A DNA stretch of 6,527 nucleotides from Bacteroidota bacterium (GCA_015767395.1 JADWMI010000134.1:1-6527), one strand, 5' to 3'. Shown: positions 1 through 6,298, counted from the first letter of the stretch. Numbers and translations are program-made. Notes: generated by a model not told the origin, from the letters alone.

Positions 1-52
1 TTCCATTTTGTCATTCCATTTTGTCATTCCATTTTGTCATTCCATTTTGTCA
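1..52. repeat. Four tandem copies of a 13-bp unit
   Basis: The unit TTCCATTTTGTCA occurs four times in a row without a mismatch. It is followed by a partial TTC, and the array may continue to the left of the window. No reading frame or promoter depends on it. Perfect short arrays of this type usually vary in copy number between strains, so it could serve as a typing locus. No function is visible. Confidence 0.95.
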
Positions 53-60
53 TTCTTGCG

Positions 61-84
61 TGGTCACTGAGCGTAGTCGAAGTG
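61..84. repeat. Dispersed extragenic repeat, flavobacterial type
   Basis: The segment contains CACTGAGCGTAGTCGAAGTG, preceded by TGGT. I recognise this string (or its complement CACTTCGACTACGCTCAGTG) as a recurrent intergenic element in Flavobacteriia genomes. The ends CACT/AGTG are complementary and the interior is only weakly so. It lies 9 bases after the tandem array. It is most likely an end-of-transcript or REP-like element belonging to whatever lies left of the window. The identification is from memory and was not searched. Confidence 0.6.
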
Positions 85-132
85 TAGGCAGTAATCTCAT
101 TATATGAACTACGATGTTAAATTGTTAATCTC

Positions 133-164
133 TTGGAACCGCTTAAAATCATAAGCAGTTCCAA
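133..164. other. Strong hairpin upstream of the peptide gene
   Basis: TTGGAACCGCTTA (133-145) pairs with TAAGCAGTTCCAA (152-164) in 12 of 13 positions, with one C/A mismatch at 140/157 and a 6-base loop. No T-run follows on either strand, so it is not a normal intrinsic terminator. It ends 87 bases before the peptide start codon. It could be a processed leader structure, a protein-binding palindrome, or the 3' end of a transcript entering from the left. Confidence 0.6.
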
Positions 165-251
165 TGCTCCAAAAGTAGCATTCCTTTCAGACTTTACAAA
201 GTAAAATATAAATGGTTTTATATAAACCTTAAAAATTTAAAATTTAATAAA

Positions 252-500
252 ATGAAAAAAACAATTGGAATCTTAGGTGTTGCAGTATTAGCTGTGACAA
301 TGTTTATGAATGCGAATTCAATTAATAAATCTGATATAGATTTAGCAAGTTTAATGAAAATAAATTCAGCTAATGCTGAAGGTCTACTCTTTGGATGTCA
401 ATAGACAGGTAATTCTTGGGATGAATGTACTTGGTTACTATATACTATAAGTAATTGTGAAGATGCACCTGTTAATGCGATTACATATTGTGGTGATTAA
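252..500 (+). pseudogene. NVEALA-like secreted small peptide, interrupted by in-frame TAG
   Basis: The reading frame starts with MKKTIGILGVAVLAVTM, a Lys-rich start plus a hydrophobic stretch (about residues 5-19). The leader continues with LASLMKINSANAEG at residues 31-44, which matches the layout of Bacteroidetes NVEALA-type leaders, where a conserved block precedes the mature region. Codon 51 (402-404) is TAG. Beyond it the same frame stays open for 31 codons to TAA at 498-500 and reads like a natural mature peptide, with Cys at 59, 69 and 80 joining Cys49 before the stop. CAA-TAG-ACA would read Gln-Gln-Thr if the stop were CAG, so a single C-to-T change explains the break. As read, the product is 50 residues and ends GLLFGCQ. 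The start codon has no Shine-Dalgarno sequence but an A/T-rich leader, usual for Bacteroidetes. The beta-propeller gene downstream is the expected neighbour of NVEALA peptides. Alternatives are a genuine 50-residue peptide, stop readthrough, or a sequencing error. The biological role of this peptide class is not established. Confidence 0.65.
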
Positions 501-522
501 TACTCTAATTTTATACTAAATT

Positions 523-568
523 GTATTGTGTAAAAAAATCATTTTAGGAAGTTTTTATTGCACAATAC
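523..568 (+). promoter_or_regulatory. Hairpin between peptide gene and propeller gene
   Basis: GTATTGTG (523-530) pairs perfectly with CACAATAC (561-568). The stem continues inward with a T/G wobble, A-T pairs, one A/A mismatch and four more A-T pairs, leaving a loop of about 14 bases (539-552). The right arm is followed by TTAAAATAAT rather than a T-run, so complete termination is not predicted. Its place 18 bases before the next start codon suggests partial termination or a 3' stabiliser that lets the peptide be expressed more strongly than the lipoproteins. It could also limit access to the start at 587. Confidence 0.5.
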
Positions 569-586
569 TTAAAATAATCGATAAAT

Positions 587-1627
587 ATGAAACATAAAAT
601 AATTCTCCCAATATTTTTATTATTAGCCCTGTTAAGTTGCAAAGAAGACAATCATTTAATAAACAAAAACACAATTTCATTTTCTAAATTCCCATCAGAA
701 AAATTAATTTCTTTTAAAGAATTATATGATTTTAAGGAGGGAGTCCCTAGCAAATTGATAATAGTTGACTCAGTTTTAATAATCCATAATAATATTAAAG
801 GCTCTAAGTCATTCCTTTATAATTATTATATAAACAACAACACTGTATCTAAAGGATATCTTAATAAAGGCAGAGGCCCAAATGAAGCTCTTGGTGTAAG
901 ATCAATAGGAATAAAAGGAAATACCTTATGGGTTTATGATGTAACCTTAAAAAAAATACTTACAATTGATAAAAAAACAGCAATAGTAAATAACGTTAAG
1001 ATAGTATTTAATGAATATCCTTACAAAGAATATTTTTATGCGATGAGTTTTAAAGATAGTCTTAATTATTTTACAATAGGAGATAAAAAATCTAATCTAA
1101 AAATTAAAGAGAAAAATCTAATTTCTGATAAACAAATGAATGAATTTGGTGAATTTGGTAATATTCCTAAGAATATGTCTATCGGCTCATATAAATCAGC
1201 CCATCAATCATTCATTTTTGTTAAACCGTCAAGTGATAAATTAGTTTTATCTTATCGCTTTACAGACACTATGGAAATGTTTAATATAAAAACTGGAAAA
1301 AGTACTGCAATTCAGGGTCCTGAAGTGTTTAATGTTAGTTTCGAGCCTATAAGGGAAACTATGTTAAAAACAGATAAAACTAGATGTGCTTTTATAGATG
1401 GGTCTGTAACTGACAAATACATATATCTAGCCTATTCAGGAGCATCATACAATAATCCAAATAAATATAGTGGGAAATCAATTTACATTTACGATTGGGA
1501 TGGAAACCCAATAAGGAAGTTGAATTTTAAAAAGAACATTTCAACTTTTACTATTTCTAAAGATGATAATACTATTTATGCTTATGATATTGATACAGGG
1601 TTTATAATAAATGCAAATATTAATTAG
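587..1627 (+). CDS. 6-bladed beta-propeller lipoprotein (BF3164/TolB-like family)
   Basis: The product is 346 residues, a usual length for this family. It begins MKHKIILPIFLLLALLSC: a short basic start, a hydrophobic core and a lipobox LLSC with Cys18 as the lipidation site, so the mature protein should be anchored to the outer or inner membrane facing the periplasm or the cell surface. Residues 90-101 read GYLNKGRGPNEA, the G-x-GPxE block seen in BF3164-like/TolB-like propellers. The C-terminal blade carries IYDWDGNPIRKLNF followed by a TIYAYDIDTGFI segment, the recurrent strand-turn pattern of these propellers. No catalytic residues are recognised; the fold normally binds partners. The gene lies 86 bases after the peptide frame and 13 bases before the CXXC lipoprotein start, so the three probably share a transcript. 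NVEALA-type peptides commonly sit beside such propellers in Bacteroidetes, which suggests recognition or surface handling of the peptide, though that role is inference. The frame is intact, unlike its neighbours. Confidence 0.8.
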   Translation: MKHKIILPIFLLLALLSCKEDNHLINKNTISFSKFPSEKLISFKELYDFKEGVPSKLIIVDSVLIIHNNIKGSKSFLYNYYINNNTVSKGYLNKGRGPNEALGVRSIGIKGNTLWVYDVTLKKILTIDKKTAIVNNVKIVFNEYPYKEYFYAMSFKDSLNYFTIGDKKSNLKIKEKNLISDKQMNEFGEFGNIPKNMSIGSYKSAHQSFIFVKPSSDKLVLSYRFTDTMEMFNIKTGKSTAIQGPEVFNVSFEPIRETMLKTDKTRCAFIDGSVTDKYIYLAYSGASYNNPNKYSGKSIYIYDWDGNPIRKLNFKKNISTFTISKDDNTIYAYDIDTGFIINANIN

Positions 1628-1640
1628 AAATAGATTCACT

Positions 1641-2202
1641 ATGAGTAATATTAGTAGGTGTTTAATTATTGTATTTGTATTCGTTTCAATTTCTTGTAAA
1701 AATGAGATAAAAGATAAAAATTCTACATTTGAAACCGCCCTTGGTGAAAAATTGAATATACCAAAGGATTTGACCATTTATAAACCTTTTGAGGAGGCTA
1801 TTCTTGATAGTACAGAGATAATTAATTCTGAGCTTAAAATTTTTACACGTGTTAATGTATCTTGTGCAACATGTATAAATGATATTCAACTGGGATGGCT
1901 TAGCATCTGAGTTTTTTAAATATAAAGTTCCAGTAGTTTTAATTTGTAATTCAAAAGATGAATTTGAATTGCTAAAGTTTATTGTTGAGTCAGGGGGAAT
2001 AAAAAATTATCCATATCCATTCTTCTTTGATAGAATGAATAAGTATCTAAAATTAAATAAATTTATGGAAAATTCATCTGATTTTGAGACCATTTTAACA
2101 GATAAGAATAATAATATCCTATTAGTTGGAAATCCTATTCATTCTAAAAGAGTGAAAAATCTTTATATAAATGAAGTTCAAAAAAGATTTAAGAAATACT
2201 GA
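1641..2202 (+). pseudogene. Thioredoxin-like CXXC lipoprotein, frameshifted
   Basis: The best start is ATG 1641, 13 bases after the propeller stop. It gives MSNISRCLIIVFVFVSISC, with a lipobox SISC and lipidation at Cys19. The in-frame ATG at 1611 would overlap the propeller gene and put ten polar residues ahead of the signal. The first frame runs to TGA at 1908-1910 and contains VSCATCINDI, with Cys75 and Cys78 forming a CXXC motif. The rest of the domain is in another frame: NWDGLASEFFKYKVPVVLI, then YPFFFD, then a C-terminal TDKNNNILLVGNPI block typical of Bacteroidetes thioredoxin-fold lipoproteins. The crossover must fall between the frame-1 TAA at 1876-1878 and about 1891. Either one inserted base or two missing bases restores a protein of about 186-187 residues. 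Expected role if intact: thiol-disulfide exchange in the periplasm or at the outer surface, plausibly on the cysteines of the upstream peptide (inference). Possible causes are a true mutation, a sequencing error, or programmed frameshifting; no classical slippery site is obvious. Confidence 0.8.
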
Positions 2203-2356
2203 AAAATGAATGAATTTAAATAATTTTTGCAATTCAAAACCTCATTTCATTGTACACTTTTTTATTACAAGTTCAGGATGTTATTTCCCAATTGTCAATA
2301 TGGTTTTCAGTGGGCTAGGTTGTTTAAAGTTGTAAATTAGTATTAAAAATAAATAT
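2203..2356 (+). other. Short gap with a possible gene remnant and weak promoter
   Basis: ATG at 2206, three bases after the lipoprotein stop, begins MNEFK and stops at codon 6 (TAA). The same frame is then open to TAG at 2338-2340, 38 more codons with no recognisable protein signature. A weak promoter-like arrangement is ATTG at 2291-2294, a 21-base spacer, and TAGGTTG at 2316-2322, which loosely resembles the Bacteroidetes -33 TTTG and -7 TAnnTTTG boxes. If real, it would give the RND gene its own transcription start about 30 bases upstream of its ATG. Both readings are tentative. Confidence 0.25.
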
Positions 2357-5300
2357 ATGAAGCAGAGGTTTTCTTCTTTTACTATAATTACAATTTTTGT
2401 TTGTTTATCCATTATTGGGATAAGCCTAATACCTGTTTTAAGCGTACAATTAGCCCCAACACAAACAAAACCTTCACTAAGTGTAAATTATAGTTGGAGA
2501 GGTGCTTCAGCAAAAGTTATTGAGCAAGAAGTAACTTCTAAATTAGAAGGGATTATTAATACAGTAAAAAATATAAAAGAGCTTAGTTCAACATCAAATA
2601 AAGGAAAAGGTTCAATTAGTATTAGCTTTAAAAAGAATAGTGATATGGATGCTATTAGGTTTGAAATAGCAAATCTATTGAGGCAATCATATGCTGATTT
2701 ACCAGAAGGGGTGAGTTACCCTCAACTCTCATTAAGTAGTTCAAACGAAAACAAATCTCCTATTTTATCCTATAGTATCAATGCAAATGAAAGTCCCTAC
2801 TATATTAAAAAATATACCGAGAATAATATAAGCCCTAAAATTGCTGCTATTAAAGGGGTAAATAAGGTAGTTGTGAATGGTGCAGCGCCTTATGAATGGG
2901 TAATACAATACAATGCTGACAGACTTTTACAACTCCACATTTCAGTAAATGAAATTGAGGGGGCTATTCGGTTATATTTTGAAAAACAACAATTGGGAAG
3001 TGGAAAGTTAATTTCCGAAACCAATAATTCAAGTAAAAACATTTCTTTAGTACTTACCTATAAACTAGAAAATGAAATTAATTGGGAGCATATCCCTATT
3101 AAAAAAATTGAAAATAGAATTATTTACCTTAAAGATATTGCAAACATAAAATTTAAGGAAGCTTCCGTAAGTTCGTACTATAGAATCAATGGATTGAATT
3201 CAATAAGTTTAACCATCTATGCTGAAAAAGGGGTGAATACTATTGATGTTACAAATGAAGTTAAAGATATTATTGCAAGTTTAAAAAATGAATTGGCGGC
3301 AGGTTATTCAATGAAGTTAACACAAGATACTACCGAGTATGTTGTTGATGAGTTAAAAAAAATAAAAACTAGAATGTTGTTCTCACTACTCATTTTATTA
3401 ATCTTAATAATTGTAATAAACAGAAGTTTTAAATACGTAACGGTCTTGTTTTTAAGTATTGTTGCAAACCTATTAATTGCTGTAATTTTTTATTATGCCT
3501 TCAAAGTTGAATTACAACTATATTCATTTGCAGGGATTACAATTTCTTTTGGAATTATAATAGACAATAGTATTATTATGATTGACCATATAAGGAATAA
3601 AGGAAATAAAAAAGCTTTTCTAGCAATTTTAGCAGCGACCTTAACCACAGTTGGAGCCTTGTTAATTGTGTTTTTATTGGAAGAAAGTCAACGGATTAAT
3701 TTATGGGATTTTGCCTTAGTAATTTCAATAAATATAGGTATCTCATTATTTGTGTCCTTATATTTTGTTCCAGCATTGTTAGACAAAATGAATATGAAAT
3801 CTAGAAACATTCATTTTTCAAGAAAACGAAAAAGAAGGGTTTTAAAGTTTACCCGGAGGTATTATAAAATGATATTGATTTTAAAAAGGCCACGTTTTAA
3901 ATGGGTGTTTATAATGCTGTTGCTACTTGGATTTGGGATACCTATCCATTTATTGCCAAATAAAATGGAAGGTGAAAGCCTTATAGCTGAGACATACAAT
4001 AAAACGATTGGTACTGATTGGTTTTTTAGTGATGTAAAACCTACACTCGAAAAAATCATGGGAGGTTCTTTAAGGTTGTTTACGGAGCATGTATATGAAA
4101 ATTCTTATTATTCTGAACCCGAAAGAACAAGGTTAAGAGTCGCTGGAAGTATGCCTGAAGGCTGTACTATTGAACAGCTAAATGAAGTAACTCAGAAAAT
4201 GGAGAATTATATAAGTTCTTTTGAAGAAGTTGAATTATTTGAAACAAGAATTTCAAGTTATAAAAATGCGAGTATTTCAATTTATTTTAAGGAAGCATTT
4301 GAGTTTGGAGGCTTTCCATTTACATTAAAAAGTTTATTAGAATCAAAAGCAATAAGTTTAGGGGGATTAGATTGGTCAGTAAGTGGTGTTGGTAGAGGTT
4401 TTTCAAATTCCTTAGGGTCGGGTTATAAAAACAATCGGATTCTATTAGAAGGTTACAATTATGATAAATTATATAGCTATGCTGAATTATTAAAAGAACA
4501 GCTTATAGAAAACTCAAACACTAGGGTAAAAGAGGTAGAAATTACGAGTGGAAGTTGGCGAGGAAATACATTGCACGAGTATTATTTGGTGTTTGATAAT
4601 AAAAAAATGGCATTGGCAAATGTTTCTCAGTCCGGATTTTATAATCATTTAAAAAATCAGGTGCATTCAAATCGTTTAACTTCAATTGTTGAAAATAATG
4701 AAATGCAATCTGTAAAACTAGTGGCAGATAAATATAAAAAATTCAATGTTTGGGATTTGAAGAATACCCCAATAGTTATAGGACAAAATCAGTACAAACT
4801 GAATCAATTGGCGAGTATTGAAAAAAAGAAAACGGGAAATACAATCTCAAAAATTAATCAACAATACAGATTGACAGTTGCGTATGATTTTATAGGAACT
4901 GCACCTTTAGCAAAAAAAGTAAGAAAAGAGAATATAGAAATTTTAGAGGCTAAATTACCCATAGGGTATAAAGTTTTTGAGCAATCATATAGGGGGTGGA
5001 ATAAAAGCGATAAAAAACAATATTATTATTTATTTGTGGTAATACTTGTTATATTCTTTATTTGCTCAATTTTACTAGAATCTATAAAACAACCTTTAGC
5101 AATTATCAGTATGATTCCTGTTGCGTTTATAGGTGTTTTTCTAACATTTTACTTTTTTGATTTTAATTTTGATCAAGGTGGTTATGCATCATTTATTTTG
5201 TTATGTGGTATAAGTGTAAATTCTGCATTGTATATTATGAATGATTTTAACAATTTAAAACGTCAGTACCCAAATAGAAATTTTAAAAAGTTATATTTTA

Positions 5301-5497
5301 AAGCCTACAACTATAAAATAACACCGGTAATATTAACCATTATTTCAACTATTGTTGGTTTAGTACCGTTTATTTGGGACGGACAAAAAGAAGTTTTTTG
5401 GTTTTCATTTGCTGTAGGTTCAATTGGAGGTTTGGTATTTTCATTAATAGGTATAGTTATATACTTACCGCTGTTTATGGTTAAAAGAGTAAGATGA
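2357..5497 (+). CDS. RND-family efflux permease (AcrB/SwrC-like)
   Basis: This is a complete 1046-residue inner-membrane RND (ACR_tran superfamily) proton-driven exporter. Twelve membrane segments can be placed: TM1 about 8-29, a first periplasmic domain 30-338, TM2-TM6 within 340-472, TM7 about 514-533, a second periplasmic domain 534-885, and TM8-TM12 within 889-1036. The N-terminal block GASAKVIEQEVTSKLEG (49-65) matches the RND porter-domain start. TM4 reads GIIIDNSIIMID, so of the AcrB Asp407/Asp408 pair the first Asp is kept (Asp403) and the second is Asn404. TM10 reads GISVNSALYIMNDF, with Asn955 where AcrB has Lys940. Such DN/N variants are, to my knowledge, common in SwrC-like and Bacteroidetes RND proteins, so activity is not excluded. 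No membrane-fusion protein or TolC-type channel is adjacent, so partners must be encoded elsewhere or left of the window. The substrate cannot be read from sequence. Proximity to a secreted-peptide cassette makes peptide or lipid export conceivable, drug efflux equally so. ATG 2357 is chosen because MKQRF leads directly into TM1. Confidence 0.93.
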   Translation: MKQRFSSFTIITIFVCLSIIGISLIPVLSVQLAPTQTKPSLSVNYSWRGASAKVIEQEVTSKLEGIINTVKNIKELSSTSNKGKGSISISFKKNSDMDAIRFEIANLLRQSYADLPEGVSYPQLSLSSSNENKSPILSYSINANESPYYIKKYTENNISPKIAAIKGVNKVVVNGAAPYEWVIQYNADRLLQLHISVNEIEGAIRLYFEKQQLGSGKLISETNNSSKNISLVLTYKLENEINWEHIPIKKIENRIIYLKDIANIKFKEASVSSYYRINGLNSISLTIYAEKGVNTIDVTNEVKDIIASLKNELAAGYSMKLTQDTTEYVVDELKKIKTRMLFSLLILLILIIVINRSFKYVTVLFLSIVANLLIAVIFYYAFKVELQLYSFAGITISFGIIIDNSIIMIDHIRNKGNKKAFLAILAATLTTVGALLIVFLLEESQRINLWDFALVISINIGISLFVSLYFVPALLDKMNMKSRNIHFSRKRKRRVLKFTRRYYKMILILKRPRFKWVFIMLLLLGFGIPIHLLPNKMEGESLIAETYNKTIGTDWFFSDVKPTLEKIMGGSLRLFTEHVYENSYYSEPERTRLRVAGSMPEGCTIEQLNEVTQKMENYISSFEEVELFETRISSYKNASISIYFKEAFEFGGFPFTLKSLLESKAISLGGLDWSVSGVGRGFSNSLGSGYKNNRILLEGYNYDKLYSYAELLKEQLIENSNTRVKEVEITSGSWRGNTLHEYYLVFDNKKMALANVSQSGFYNHLKNQVHSNRLTSIVENNEMQSVKLVADKYKKFNVWDLKNTPIVIGQNQYKLNQLASIEKKKTGNTISKINQQYRLTVAYDFIGTAPLAKKVRKENIEILEAKLPIGYKVFEQSYRGWNKSDKKQYYYLFVVILVIFFICSILLESIKQPLAIISMIPVAFIGVFLTFYFFDFNFDQGGYASFILLCGISVNSALYIMNDFNNLKRQYPNRNFKKLYFKAYNYKITPVILTIISTIVGLVPFIWDGQKEVFWFSFAVGSIGGLVFSLIGIVIYLPLFMVKRVR

Positions 5498-5621
5498 ACG
5501 AATTTCAATTTATACTTCAGAAGGTTATTTAGACGGAAAACTTGAAGAAAGAATTAAATAAGTTTTAGAGCATAATTATAAAGGTTATCATTTTGTCTCC
5601 TTATCAGATCTAATGTTGTAA
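5494..5621 (+). pseudogene. Decayed coding remnant after the RND gene
   Basis: Two short frames follow the permease. ATG 5494 overlaps the RND stop (ATGA) and reads MNEFQFILQKVI before TAG at 5530-5532. In a different frame, 5493-5621 reads a coherent stretch, ISIYTSEGYLDGKLEERIK, then TAA (5559-5561), then VLEHNYKGYHFVSLSDLML and TAA (5619-5621). The inner TAA would be Lys (AAA) after one A-to-T change. The second stretch looks like the tail of a real protein; GYHFVSLSDL faintly recalls polysaccharide deacetylase C-termini, but I cannot assign it. The arrangement suggests that a translationally coupled gene once followed the pump and was mostly deleted. No intact product is expected. Confidence 0.35.
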
Positions 5622-5710
5622 ATTAAAACATTCAAGAGTAGTATTGACTACAATTGATAACAAGTTTAATGAGTGAAGTAAAAAAAAAATATTATATATT
5701 TACATTATAG

Positions 5711-5734
5711 TTGGGGCATCGTCCCAATCTTTTT
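5711..5734 (+). terminator. Candidate terminator hairpin, first of a pair
   Basis: TTGGGGC (5711-5717) pairs with GTCCCAA (5721-5727) in seven positions, including one G/T wobble, with a 3-base loop. TCTTTTTC follows. It lies just upstream of a stronger terminator on the same strand and could be the first of two tandem stops for the RND transcript, or one arm of a small RNA. Confidence 0.45.
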
Positions 5735-5746
5735 CATAGCAATTTT

Positions 5747-5773
5747 ACCACCTCTTTTAGAGGTGGTTTTTTT
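5747..5773 (+). terminator. Rho-independent terminator
   Basis: ACCACCTCT (5747-5755) pairs perfectly with AGAGGTGGT (5759-5767) around a TTT loop, and the T-run extends from 5767 to 5773. This is the canonical intrinsic terminator form on the + strand. It is about 250 bases downstream of the RND stop, with only the decayed remnant between, so it is the likely end of the RND transcript. Confidence 0.85.
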
Positions 5774-5868
5774 ATGCTAATTGTCTGTGTTTTATTTTCA
5801 CAGTTTTCTTCAAAAATCTTTTTCGCAAATTCCCTATATAATATGGCAAACTTAATATTTCCAAAATC

Positions 5869-5892
5869 AAAAAAATTACGGCTTTACCGTAA
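5869..5892 (-). terminator. Rho-independent terminator, minus strand
   Basis: Read on the minus strand, TTACGG, a 5-base loop (TAAAG) and CCGTAA are followed at once by seven T (the A-run 5869-5875 on the + strand). The stem is short (6 bp, three G-C pairs) but perfect. It implies a minus-strand transcript arriving from the right, yet no minus-strand gene is recognised there, which is why a noncoding transcript is considered. Confidence 0.55.
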
Positions 5893-5963
5893 ATTCACTT
5901 TTTTTATTTTTAACGACTATATAAGCCCATTTAATTCAACAAGTTTTTAATTCGGAAAGCCAT

Positions 5964-6039
5964 CATCTTCATTTTCTTCACATTCTTTTCGGCAAATCCT
6001 TCTTAGAGTCTTTGCTCTCAATTCTTAAAAATGAAGATG
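5964..6039. repeat. 12-bp perfect inverted repeat
   Basis: CATCTTCATTTT (5964-5975) and AAAATGAAGATG (6028-6039) are exact reverse complements separated by 52 bases. The outer flanks CA (5961-5962) and TG (6041-6042) extend the pairing past one T/T mismatch. Within the spacer AGAG (6005-6008) can pair with CTCT (6015-6018), giving a branched stem. It immediately precedes the larger 6049-6404 structure. Confidence 0.8.
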
Positions 6040-6086
6040 TTGACAATCACATTTTAAGGGGGTTAATCATAAAAGAAGCCTTTCAT

Positions 6087-6110
6087 TGTTTTTCGGGATA
6101 ACGAAAAACA
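6087..6110. repeat. 9-bp perfect hairpin
   Basis: TGTTTTTCG (6087-6095) pairs with CGAAAAACA (6102-6110) around a 6-base loop GGATAA. The stem is perfect. No T-run follows in either direction, so it is a structural or binding element rather than a terminator. Confidence 0.75.
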
Positions 6111-6270
6111 GGTAGGGCATAAACATTTCTAATTTCAACCCATTTGTTACCCTCGCTTAACTATCGGTACGCTCATTTCACAAATGCGTTTCAAAGAATT
6201 GCTAATGCCCTTATGGAACTTGTCAATACCAAGGCAAGTTTTAGCCATAAATAAGGTTTCTACTGCCTTG

Positions 6271-6298
6271 AAAACCTGCCTGCGTGCCGACAGGTTTT
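6271..6298. repeat. Inverted repeat with GC-rich loop
   Basis: AAAACCTG (6271-6278) pairs with CAGGTTTT (6291-6298) around the 12-base GC-rich loop CCTGCGTGCCGA. CCTGCCTGCG...GACAGG strings of this kind recur in intergenic regions of Flavobacteriia as palindromic repeats (from memory, unsearched). It contrasts with the AT-rich surroundings. Confidence 0.65.

Noticed and set aside
193..205. Palindrome TTTAC-AAA-GTAAA as an operator before the peptide gene
   Set aside because: Short A/T palindromes are common at this composition, and no matching promoter boxes could be placed around it.
1541..1889. Minus-strand open frames of 67-78 codons over the propeller/CXXC region
   Set aside because: They are antisense to a clearly better coding strand and have Ile/Asn-rich translations typical of the reverse of AT-rich genes.
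1879..2202. Separate gene starting at ATG 1879
   Set aside because: Its first residues continue the thioredoxin-like domain of the frame that ends at 1910, and it lacks a signal sequence. A frameshifted single gene explains both halves better.
3862..5508. Two 65-codon minus-strand frames inside the RND gene
   Set aside because: They are shadows of the permease frame, with no signal, motif or independent start context.
2329..5624. Shared string GTTGTAAATTA on either side of the RND gene as possible insertion repeats
   Set aside because: It is only 11 bases of mostly A/T, and flanks differ beyond it, so chance in AT-rich DNA is sufficient.
5711..5950. 79-codon + strand open frame starting MGHRPNLFHS
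   Set aside because: It runs through two terminator hairpins and the minus-strand terminator, is dominated by Phe, Ser and Lys from T/A-rich sequence, and has no recognisable signature.
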